Part shown: piece by piece, positions 29,535 to 40,948 of the stretch | Layout of the letters: every line of letters starts with the position of its first letter | Numbering within the stretch: position 1 is the first letter of the stretch | DNA from: Rhynochetos jubatus | Taxonomy: Eukaryota; Chordata; Aves; Eurypygiformes; Rhynochetidae | Direction of reading: 5' to 3' | Length of the DNA: 64,000 nucleotides | NCBI GenBank assembly: GCA_027574665.1 | Contig: CM050654.1 | Coordinates: forward strand, 13,138,142-13,202,141 | Program-made: the position numbers and the translations under genes | The notes under the pieces: model-generated | What the model saw: the letters and a program-made list of their open reading frames with translations, nothing else | What the model was told of the DNA's origin: nothing | Database searches by the model: none

Positions 29535-29611
29535 CCCTTGCTCACTGCAGGCCAGTCGGACGAGGTGACCTTTAAAGATCCCTTCCAACCCAAACTACTG
29601 TATGATCCTAT
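29535..29611 (+). repeat. CR1 LINE 3'-end remnant
   Basis: The plus strand carries the diagnostic CR1 tail: a GAGGTGACCTTTAAAGATC block, then CCTTCCAACCCAAACTA, ending in TGATCCTAT, a decayed form of the terminal ATTCTATG unit. About 75 bases are recognisable, so it is a heavily 5'-truncated copy, typical of avian CR1. It lies antisense to ANKRD44. It encodes nothing and is old judging by its substitutions. Confidence 0.85.
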
Positions 29612-32600
29612 CTTTTGTTGTACTAATCCTGGCATTACTCCAGCTGTATTTTCACATACAGTTTAGTGTCACACTCAACACTGCATTTTGAAAACAGCTG
29701 CAAAAGCCTTCCATTCCCAGCAGAAGCCCAACACATTGCACTTTCGTACCTCACAAACTGGACCTCTTTGGAAAAAAGTGTACTCCCGGCTTAATAACAT
29801 TTCATGGAGGTGCTGATGCTGCTCGCAATACTCCTTATTCTTAAAGGAACATCAGCTATTACATCATGTGCTATATTTTAATTTTGCACAGAGTACTAGT
29901 ATGAGTAAAATTATAATTGGTCAGTATATATACAAACGCACTACTGGAGGCAGAAAGCCTCCAGTTCTTTTAAAACTACCTTACTCACACAGTCTGACCA
30001 TGTACCCTTTCATTTATATAATGTGGAAGCCAGTAGGCATGAATTTTCCCTGTTCCTGCTAAAACCCTAGGCTTCTTTCTTGAATTCAGGGTATCAGCAT
30101 CACATAGCAAACGCCCTCCACATGCACACACATTGATCTCCTCAATATCCTGAGAGATAAACATGCAATTAACTGCATTTAAGCCTTTTTTTTTTTTAAA
30201 GCAACCTGTTTGTATTCTAAAAGCCAATTACGTATTTATTAAATATGGACAAGAGGTGGGTCCTCCAGCTTAAAGAAACAAAACAGTCGCATTTTTCTAA
30301 AGGCTCACAGAGTTTTCAGCAGAACTGCAGCACTCAGCAAGCGATGAGCTGTAGAGGATGGTCCTAAATTACCACCAATCCAAACACCGAAAGCTTTGGG
30401 CTGTTCCAAAATATCCCTTAATCCCATCTCTGCCATCCTGGGCTGCGAAGGTTTACCCACTCAGTCTTCCCTTGTATCAACTGACCCTAGGACTTCTTTG
30501 CATTTTGCAGTGCACGGTGATTTCCAGGCTGAACTTCAGTTCTCAGCCACACTCCCATACAGTAGTTTTACATCTGCTTCAATCACAAAAAGTAAAGCTG
30601 AGACTTGCAAAGCAGGATGACATCAGAGGTTTCAAGAATTAGACGCTTCTTTTCTTGCATTTCTGCTCCTCTGCCTTCATGCAGCATTGCCTTAATCAAC
30701 GTTTGTGTATACAAGAACCTAGGAGCCCCAGCTCTGCTACCCAAACCACAATACACCAGCAGAGACATACACATCCATATTATAATATTGTAAAGCCTAA
30801 CCAAAAAGGAAGTCATCAGGCCAAGAGAGAGATTTTGTGACTCAGTCTGTTTCCTCACACTCTAATCTTACTCCCTCTTATTTCAATCTACTCAGACTGA
30901 ATTAGTCAGTACCTGTCCATCTAGAAAAACAGGCAGCTGTCACTTCATCAAGCAAGTTTATCTGAGTATTGAGACAACTAGGCAAGAATGTCACACAGGG
31001 TGTCAAGTTAACATATAACTAAGGTCATTTCCAGCTGAACAAAAGGCAAGCAAAACCCTCCAGCATACCACATTACACCAGGAATAGTCACACAGATCTG
31101 ACTACAGGGACCACCGACCCTTGGACACCAGAAATGATGGCAGAAAAAAACATGCACATAAAATTGTCTGTCACAATGCAGAAAACTGTGGTTACAGAAT
31201 GCTGTTGCCGTTAACTGCAGCAAATTGATATATATTTCACATGTAATCAAAGACAGCAGAGATTGATTTAAACTTGCAGTTAATACCATGAACAACAAGG
31301 TATTCAGAAATTGTATTTTAAATAATTAAAAATTCAGTAAAAGACTCTTTAGTGTCTAAAATAATATGGTTAACAAATAACTACTTAGCAGCTACATCAT
31401 GTTCTTCCCTTTCTTATAACACTAAGACATAAATAAATTCATTATCAAATAACTGCAGCAGATTCTTGAGGGTACAAGTCTGGTTGGGAGGAAAAGAAAT
31501 CTCTCAACTTAGACACATTACCAACAAATTAAACTAAAGCTTATTATCATATACAAAAAGGGACAACTCTCGGCTTTTAACCAGGTGCACAAAGGGAAAG
31601 GAGAGAATATGTCAGTTCTACTCCTGTTTTTTTTAACCTCAGGAATGACAGATCACTTTAAAGCAAGGGATGTCAGACAGAATCCCTAAGCCCATGCATT
31701 CCAATACACCCCTATGATTTTCCATTCCATTCCTTCCAACAACATCCTAAAAACTACTCCAATTGCAGGCTGTTTCAGCAGCCACAAGAAAGGCAGACTC
31801 AACCACAAGCTAGAAATTAGGGATGATCTTCCAAAATTCTAAATACAATCAGAGAATTCCTATTACCCGAGCCCCAGATACTCCTCTGGATTAATACTTT
31901 GGTACAAAAGCTCCCACAGGTATTCCACAAGCACTGCAAATCCAGCCCAAGGAGCCCATGCCAACAGACATGGAAGAAATGCAAACAAGAGTGCTTCTCG
32001 AGCTCTTGCAGCACCAGGAGCCAACATCCAAGGGGAAAAGCTAGTCCCGCTCCAGGTAATGGCAACATGCCCATAAATTTCGGTGGAGCCAAGCTTTTAT
32101 GGCTGCACATCTAAAATATAGACCACTAACGTAAACCCAGAAAGCTGTGCTGGGAAGCAGGGCTAATTGCCAGGAAGGTTTCATTAGGGTATTTTATGAG
32201 AGGTTAATTGTAAAAAATTACGTCCAAAGGAAATGGTTAACAATCGGAGAGATTTCTCTTTATTCCACAAGCAAACAACTGCGTTTTATGTTAGTGCTAC
32301 GAGGCTGCTGTCTCTGCCAGCAGAAGATCCGTGCACTTCTGCCAGGCTCAACCTGCACATACTGCATAAGCATATTGTAGAGTAACAACGCATATGCAGG
32401 GAATTTATACCAGGCCTGCAAAACAGATGGCCCCACAAACCACTGACAACCCTCCAAAAGACTCCTTTGTCCTGCCATACCATCTTCACCTTGAAAGGTG
32501 AAGCAGGAATGAATGCCTCACAGAAGATCAATATTCCCCATACTTTGTTCCTCCAAAAAAGAAGCCTCTGCATCCTCTGATGATAGCGTGCCAGGCCGGC

Positions 32601-35600
32601 TAGTCTCCGACATCCCAAGCCAGTGCCAGAATGGCACATGTTAACAGCACAAATTACTCGGTGGAGTAATTTAGAGCAAGGTGCTCATAAGCAGCACAGG
32701 ATGCAGCGTCGCTGCTCGGGGCGGGGGGCACAGCCTGGGGATGGCAGCTGGCAGCAAGGGACCCGGGCTGCTCTGCCAGTTGTGTCTGAGCGTGTGTTCT
32801 TTGCTGCCTCTTAGGTTCACCATCAAGCTTATGTCTTACCTACAAGCGCCCAAAGGTTGCAAGAGATACTGTGCCAACTAACACACTGTCACCCTTTTCA
32901 GTCTTTAGGGGAAAAGTAATTGTGATTTAAAGGAGACGGAAGACATGCATCAGAAATAAATCAGACAGGAGCAATAAAGGTGATATAACACAGCTGTAAG
33001 GCACATTGCTAAAGCAGCATAAGTGCAGAGGAGAGAAATCAGCGGGTTACTGGATGTGCTGCCACATCCTCGCTCTACTGAGCCTTCAAAAAGGAGACTG
33101 CTTTTTTGGGTGGGTCGGATTTTTTATGGAAGACTTTGTAAGGCTAGGTTACAGAACACTTATTTGGTACAACCTTCACTTCCTTGGTTAGGCTGGAGCA
33201 TCACTCAGCTTTGGGAGCTCTTTTGGCAGCCAGTGCCTGGGCCCGCAGAGTGAACTGATGGCCACTGCCCTGGCTCCTAGGGACCAGGGAGCTGGGGCCC
33301 TGGCTGGTTTGGGGCAGTCAGATTCAGAGAATCCAGGTCTTCTACGCACTGTTCACAAAATATCCTGCCATGACATAAACGCCACAGGCCTATTGTTATT
33401 TTAGTACTATTTTTTTATTACAGTATTCAGGGATTTAATTTTTAATTTCTGTCTGTATATTGAACACATTCCTGAGCATTCAATAACACTTCTTACCTTT
33501 TAGAGACAGGATACGGTTTTACTGCTGTTCTAAGCATGAAGCTACATGGAGACACACACCAGAAGAAATTCTTTTGACTAAAACCATCAACATTTTCAGA
33601 AACCCAATTGCAGCTACAAGAGTAGGTATCTTCTAATGCCACGACAGTGTTTCACACACATTTTAGCATCAGAGAGTTCAAAAGCAGACAGAATACAAAA
33701 TATAAGGCACAGGATTTCATGGCCCTACAACAGAGAACGACTCTCAAAGAGGAATTTTTGACTGAAATGGTTCCAACCAGGAACAGGTGGAACTATCTGG
33801 AAGGTTCGATGTTCACAAGGTACTTTGGTGCAAAACTGTTGCTGGCACATGCGTGCACAGTCACGCAAAGCATTCTTCAGTTAACACGAAATACCTGGGT
33901 TTGCCTCCCGTCTGGGTGCTAGTTTTAAGGAGACAAGCTGAGCCAGTCCCACATCACAGCAGCTTGCCCACAGGCCATCTGCAGAGGCCTCTTCTCTCTA
34001 CGGAAACCCTGCAAGTTGCTGAGAGCCTAAGTCAAGCAAATCACAGCTGGCACAACACACAGCATAAAATAATTTCAGAAGACAAGAATAAATCAGGAGA
34101 AAAATTCAAAGAGAATGAACAGATGAAAATAATTATAAGATGATTTCAGAGACAGACTTTGGGTGGCTTAAAAGGAAGCAAGACAAAGTTCAGGAAGGGA
34201 AAAGCAGAAACAGCCAAGGGCCTCAACTACTCTGATAACAAGGAGAGAACTGTCACAGGGGATCAACACACTGAATTTAATAACCGTGTGGAGCCAGGAT
34301 GAGGTAGGAAAGAAGGCGTTAAGTTTTTATGAAAGATGCGAGCTTTGGCAACAGACAATAGCTCCAAGTGGTATTTCACAAGCTCTGGAGGAGTACAGTA
34401 AAAAACTACCATCATTCTTTTTTGAACACCGGGTTCACCTAGGCTGTCCAGTACCAGAAGTACAGGCGCAGGGTCACGGGTTGCAGCGTAAGCTCGCAGT
34501 GGGGCCAGCGCCTCCCTGCACTTTAAGGAATTGTGTTTGGTTATGTTCAGGCCTACACTTCGACAAAACCAGATGGGACCATCCTTCTACATTCATGGGG
34601 AGGAGGAAGAGGAATACTGAAGCCTCCATGTTGGAGCAGCACCGTCACTTAAAAGGCAATTCTTCACATATGCCAAAGGAGATGCTATAAGCATGATGTC
34701 CGTATTGCTCCTTCCCAATGGAAACACAGCAGTGCATCATTCCCGTTCTCCACTGTGTTCCCCCTGAGGGCTCCCTCTGTTTGGAACAAACACCTGCAGT
34801 GGTTTCATTAGGAACTGACTGGAATGGGAAAGAGAGAGATCAACAAGCTCAAATGCTTTCAAGAACGCATTAAATATAGCTGTAAGAGCCAGCCAACCTG
34901 CTACGGCAAAAGGCATGTTTACAACGTGGTTTGAGAGCACAGGCTTCAAAGAAAGAACTGGCATCAGAGCCACAGAAAGCTTTGTCTTATCACAGAGGCT
35001 TCGCAAACGACAAAACAACCTGTCCCAGGTATCTCAGGCATGCGGAAATCACGTTTCCTATTGTTACTCTCCTCATCTAACTCGTCCATTTGTTTTCAAG
35101 ATTTGATTTAATTCATTTTGCCTTGAAGGCCACTCAAGCAATTACAGTGTATGTTCTGCAGTCGTGAGAAACAGTTAAATGTACTCTCAGATCTGCTGTG
35201 TATAGATACCAGTTCTTAACTGTCTTAAATCACTATTCCTTTCAGCTGGAAATTATTATAAATGTAAAAAGAAGCCACATATATAAAACTCTTAGAATCC
35301 ATATAGCAGCAGAAAGCCTGGTTTGTCCAGTGGCAGCCAGAAGAATAAAAGTATTTAAAATTCTGAACATTTAACAAATATATTAACCTGTGCATCTGGC
35401 AAGCCATTAAGCAAAAAAGCCTTGCTTCAAGCAAGAGTTCTGATACTAACAGGCCCATGTCACCCTCCTAACGCTAAAGTTTCTGTTCAGTCATCCTTCA
35501 GCTATACCAATACAACCAAAATGCCCTGAACACACAGTTCTTCTAGACCTATTAAAAAGAAAACTTCTTATCAGAAAACATCACTTTTACCTCTCTCCCT

Positions 35601-37574
35601 TCCATTCATTCATCTATCTGGCAACATGCTGGAAATATTTGTACTAGCATGCAAGAAAACAACCATCATGCACCATTTAAGGATTAAAAATGCTGCTGAA
35701 TAGAAGAGTCAGTATCTACAAGCCATATAATGGCTGGTGAGATTCAGAGGCTGTTAAATTCCTTACATATTTAAAAGGATACTTTAGAGTACATTTATTT
35801 TCCTTCAATTTTACAGCTTTCATGAAACTACACAATGGCATATTTTTTTCCCCTTTGCATGCTGAAACAGGAATTGCTTGCCTTGGCAACAAAATCCTGT
35901 AATTTTCATTCATGCCAAAAGCATCTCTCTTCCTGTATCACTGACCAAGTTTGCTGCAGCTATGGCAAGAGCTTGTTCAGAAAGCTGTATTACTGACAGA
36001 ATGTGAAGAGCACCCTTCCAAGGGTCCGCCAAGAGAAGAGTCACGGAAAGGAAGTGATGAAGAGACAATGGGTTTTTCTATCAGCTTCCTAATTTAGAAG
36101 CAGCCAAAAATTGCCGGTGTCAGCCTATCGCACCCACCCGGATGAGGAACAAGCCCAGCACATACCGTTCCTTATGATTCCTCGTGTGGCTGGAGCAGTT
36201 AGCAAAAGTCCAGGGCCTTTGCAGGGTTGTTTCTGCTGGTGTAGTGAACACAAGTTTCAGAAAGAGTTCAGAGAGTCCCATTTCCCCGAACAGAGTAGAA
36301 AAATCAACAGCAGAGACTTCACTTCTCAGAAATCCTGACCCCTGCCATCCCAGACACTTCTAGGAACAAGACATTTTACAACTTCTCAGTATTACATTTC
36401 TCCTTTTCCTATGCTATCAAAAAGGCTAGATGCCACAAAATGCAGGGAAGTTCAAACATCACTGAAATTTGGGGGACCAGGATGCAGCCCACTGTACTCA
36501 CAGCTTTGAAACACGAACCAACTCTAACAAGTGGTATTGTAGTTCCATAATCGGAAATAATGCCAGTCTGAATCTTTGCAAGAAAAAAGTAAAGATATGG
36601 GCCCTTCATTAGGATGAACATTTGTTTCCACACTCTTTTGGGGTTTTCTTTTTATTACCTTAACATCTCAGATGCCTATAAATCTGCTGTCTGACAATTT
36701 GCTTTGTACTCTTCACAATGTTGGCATTATATCGACTAATTCCCTGGCTCCTCACTTACCCCCTTTTAAAAACAGTGTAACATTTGTCTATCTCCAATCC
36801 TGTATTTTCGCCATTCTTCACAGACTCAAAAATAATCTTGGTAAGATTTCACATTGCTATGGCTACTTTACATTTTAAGTTTTCAGTCTTTTCTGACTGC
36901 ATCCCTTATCGGCACACCTTCCACATCATCGAACAGATCTTTACTGTCATTTCTCAGTCTGAAACTTACACCCAACATATTTATACAAACATTCCATTTT
37001 GCTTAAAGAGGAAAAAATATGGGCTGTGTGTAAGGCCAAAAAGAATGAGGAAGAAAGTCTCTTCTGAAACATATGAAATGATGAGCCAAAAATGACATAT
37101 GATACCTAAAACTATTTGAGAACTAATGACTCTTGCTTTTACTGCCACCAGCTCCAGTTTTTTGATGCTGTTAGGGGAAAATGATACTAGTTCTTCTGAA
37201 GCTAAGAACGAAGGGGATAATGAAACTTCAGCAAAGATCCAAGGGATTTCGATTAGCATACCCAGGGGAAGGACTGCTGCAAAGGGAGCACAAGAAAAGA
37301 GAGAGTGCGTTGAAAACATGAAAGGGGGAGAAATGCAGGAGAAAAGTCCAACTTTTAAAAGTCCTCTGTGACAGAAGCTGAGGCCAGGGGAAAGCACAGA
37401 CCATCTTCCATCAGATTCTGAAAATGTGAGAGGCGTGAGGAAGAACAGATGGTTCTGGTGGATGGGCTAGAAAGAAAGCGCTCCTCAATACAAGGAATAA
37501 TAAACACGGCTCTGAGGAAAACCATGGTTGAGGTACCTCAGAAAGCCAAAGAAATACATGTTAAGGGTCTATAC

Positions 37575-37592
37575 ATGCACTACGTAGTGCAT
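37575..37592. repeat. perfect 18-base palindrome
   Basis: ATGCACTACGTAGTGCAT is its own reverse complement, with no spacer and the core TACGTA. It lies in unremarkable AT-rich intron. It could be a dimeric binding site or coincidence. Confidence 0.9.
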
Positions 37593-38131
37593 ATGTTTAA
37601 ACACACGTATGTTGGACCATTGGCCATAGTACTAGAACTAGAATAGTTGTCATTAATATTAGCTTAATACAGTATTGCCCATTCACTGGACTGAATCCCC
37701 TGCAGCTCATGACAAACCAGGCACACGTCTGAATTTGAGCAAGTGTTACATACCCAACTGATGCCACACCTCTGACTGCGCTGTCTGGATGGCAGCTGGA
37801 TTACAGGATGAGCCACCAGCCTCACTAAGTCACACCAGCCTGTTGAAGAGGCAGCTGGATGGGAGAGCGGGAAAGCAGGAACACCAGGCCATTACCACTA
37901 GCTACACTTTGGGGTTAATAGAGAGAGGTGCCAGTTGACTGCTGTTTCCCAGATTGGGGAGAAAAAGCAACCACCACAATTGTTTTTCCATCATTTAAGA
38001 ACTACTGCCTCCCTTTGTCTCAAACACAGAAGCTGTGTGACTGCAGCAGAAAAATCTCATTTGCAGAAGAGGGATTAGCTGAATCATCACTTTCCTCTGC
38101 CTTGAGATCTAAAGTGAAAGCCTCTTCCTCT

Positions 38132-38143
38132 CCCCCCCCCCCC
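38132..38143 (+). repeat. homopolymer run of 12 C
   Basis: Twelve C follow a CCTCTTCCTCT pyrimidine stretch. The run is likely length-variable. Confidence 0.9.
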
Positions 38144-39626
38144 TTCCTCACTCCTGGGATGCCATAATTAGTTCATCCTTACAAACTGTTCAGAGCATTC
38201 CATTACCCTTTAGAAATGAGGGTGAATATGGGGAAACCATTTGTCTCGGTAGACAGAGGAGGCAAGTAAAACAGCTCCTTCACTACTCAAAGCAAGAGAT
38301 CATCACATGAAAATGTAAAGAGCAGTTAAAAATCCTTGAAGTCTCCTAGCCCTACAAACGTTATAGCAATAAAAGCAGGCATTAGTAGGCAGTACATTTT
38401 CAGCCACAGCAAGGCAGAAGAAGAGTAAGATTCAGACTATACATTTTTTGCTCATCTATTTCTGGCCCTATTTGGTCACCATATCTTGTGGGAGTATACG
38501 AAGCTACTTGTGTATTAGTGATTTACTAAATGGGACTCTGTAATTAAGACTAATAGCCCAGATGGTAGAAAGAAGGAAGAAGAGGAAGGATTACACTTAT
38601 TTAAAAATTTTAAAAGCAGTGTTTCTACTATACCTCTAAGTTAAATTAACCTCAAGAATAAAACCAGAGCATATGAAGTCGTCTGACTCAGGAGGCTGTA
38701 CATACCAGCCATAAGAAAACAAGACCCAGCTGCTTTCTCTCATTTCTCTCATATTCGAGATGCTCAAACTCTCCAAACTGGCTGTTGCTGGGCACTGTTG
38801 TTGCAAAGCTTAAAGCACTCCGATGGCTCAGACTTCTGAATTCTTCCATGACAGAGTCTTCAGTGACTGCAGATATGAAAGTGGTTCAAAGGACATCAAA
38901 AAAGCAAAGCCAGATGACTAAAAATGTACAATCCCAGGTTAGAAATCTGTCCTTCACATGAATACACACGCAGAACCATTAAAACAAACCAACAAAACAA
39001 TGGTCAGTGTCACTCTCAAAAGCCAAGCCAATCTCATACTTCTAAGCAGCTCTTACTCAGGAAGGTGACAAGATCTGTTTGGAGTGTGGAGGGGTGAATG
39101 GAATGCTTTTCTCTCTGATGGTATGCTGAGTCTTGTTCATTCCCTCTTTTGGGGCTACCTGTCAAACTATTATTAAAAAACCACAAGAAAAATAAAACCC
39201 TGTATAAAGTCTAAATGAGGGCTGATGAGTGTAACTTTGAATTATCACATCGATTCTCAATTTCCTGGGCAGTCCTATTGGATTAACCTGACCAAAATCA
39301 TTGTCACAAGAGCCCTTTGTATTCCCAGTACTCCAGCACTCCTCCAATGGCTTGCTTCCACCTTCTACGTGAAGGTGATAGGAAGCCTAAGGGTCATGGT
39401 GACACAGCTAAGGTATGCCAGAGCATCAGTGCTGCGGAAGGAAAGGACCTGTGGGAACAGAGTGCGAAGCCCACTCACCTAGAGGAAACCTTGCTCCCTC
39501 TTCAGCATCAGTTTTGAGGGAAAACTGTGGGAAGGAGCCAGGTAGCAGTCAAATGAAACATTTTCAGCCTGTAGTGCTATAGAGATCCAGACAGTTCTGC
39601 GCAGCGCTTCCTGTGTAAGCAGCACA

Positions 39627-39800
39627 GTTAATTAACTCTGTGTTGATTAATGGTGTTCTCTCACATCAAGAATTTATTGAGTCTGTTATTATATACCAGG
39701 TCATAATTGCCAAACAGCCACAGCTAAATACCATTTCTTGCAGTTTACTCCCTAAGCATCATAATGTAAAATTAATTGGTACTTGTTTGTTAATTAATAT
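39627..39800. promoter_or_regulatory. TAATTA-rich candidate conserved enhancer
   Basis: Three TAATTA cores (AGTTAATTAACT at 39627-39638, AATTAATTGG at 39770-39779, GTTAATTAATAT at 39790-39801) plus TTGATTAATGG at 39643-39653 fall within 175 bases of AT-rich, CpG-free sequence. TAATTA is the core site of many homeodomain proteins. The texture resembles vertebrate conserved non-coding elements, but conservation cannot be tested here. Confidence 0.3.
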
Positions 39801-40652
39801 AAAATATTTTAAGACACGCACCATAAAACTTACCACTGGTATGCTTTTTTCTAAGCAGCCATGAATGAACACAACTATTTTAATACCTTGGGAAGAGCCT
39901 CCTCTTTAGGACTGAGGTACGATGGGGGGGGGTTGTTCTTTGTAGTGGGGCTTTTCTGCACTCAGGCACTTACCAAAAGAGCTATTCTCAAATAATTAGT
40001 GAGCAGTTATTCTACTTCTACAGTGCATTAAGACAGACCAGCAAAAGTCGTTCTTATTCAAGACTACGAGCACCCACACCAAAATATCTACGCACAATAA
40101 TTATTTTGGAGTAACTGTTTCAGTAAATTTGCAAGCATAACTGAGACGAGCTCATAGCAAAGATCTAACTTCACCTCAGGTAGCAACAAAGATCAGAAAG
40201 ACACTTCAACTCCTTTGTCCCTTCTGGGATCTTTAAATCCAGGGTTAGCCTCCGTTTAGGGAAAGGGCTGGCAGCGTAACAAAGCAGATCCCTGCTGCGA
40301 AAGAAAGAAGCCTGCAGGCTGGACCCCTAATCCTAAGGATGGGGATGTAGGCTATAACCAGACTGTGGCAGTCCCCCCCATCTCAGGGCACAGCAGCACA
40401 CAGACCTGCCTGGCAGTACAGCCAGAAACAGCATCCCACATCTGGCTCTGCCATCCAAGGAGAGCAGCGGGTCGCACGAGTCCACCGGGGAACAGAGCCT
40501 TGCTCCTGCAGCCTCATCTCTGCCTCTAACCAAGCAAAGCTTTAACTGCCCTCCAAGGGCTCATTTCCAAAAGGGGCATGTGCAGCATAAACCAGGCCTG
40601 AGTGGGTTTTAAACTCATTTAAAGCAGAGCTCTGCAGAGAGATGACTTTTGA

Positions 40653-40735
40653 GCCGATTCTACTCGTCGTGCTACGAACACGAGGGATCAGCACAACCCT
40701 GCAGGGAATACAACGCACACGAGCGTATGCCGTAA
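40653..40735. promoter_or_regulatory. intronic CpG cluster
   Basis: Nine CpG occur in about 80 bases (for example CTCGTCGTGCTACGAACACG and ACGCACACGAGCG). A smaller group, GCGGGTCGCACGAG with CACCGGGG, lies upstream at 40468-40490. CpG retained at this density in an AT-rich intron suggests low methylation, as at enhancers or minor promoters. Confidence 0.35.
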
Positions 40736-40920
40736 GGCACAAGTAACCAAGCTCTCCTCTGGCTGAGTAAACTCTTTGTCCCTCTGAAGAAGGAACTACC
40801 TTATCGGTGACTTAAAATTATTACTGTGTGTTTTCAAGGTTCAATTAACATATTAGCTGAACACTTTGTTAAAAACACGCAAAAATCTGGCTTGTTTTCT
40901 CTCCAAGCCTACTGCTTGAA

Positions 40921-40948
40921 AGCAAACAAAATACAGCAAACAAAATAC
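40921..40948. repeat. exact tandem duplication of 14 bases
   Basis: AGCAAACAAAATAC occurs twice in direct succession with no mismatch, indicating a recent slippage duplication. Confidence 0.9.

Noticed and set aside
31711-31770. CCATTCCATTCCTTCCAAC stretch considered as a third CR1 end
   Set aside because: It lacks the ACCTTTAAAGATC block and the terminal octamer; the similarity is limited to TTCCAAC.
33795-33815. GGTTCGAT, a possible tRNA B box
   Set aside because: No A box at the right distance, no cloverleaf arms and no terminator-like T run.
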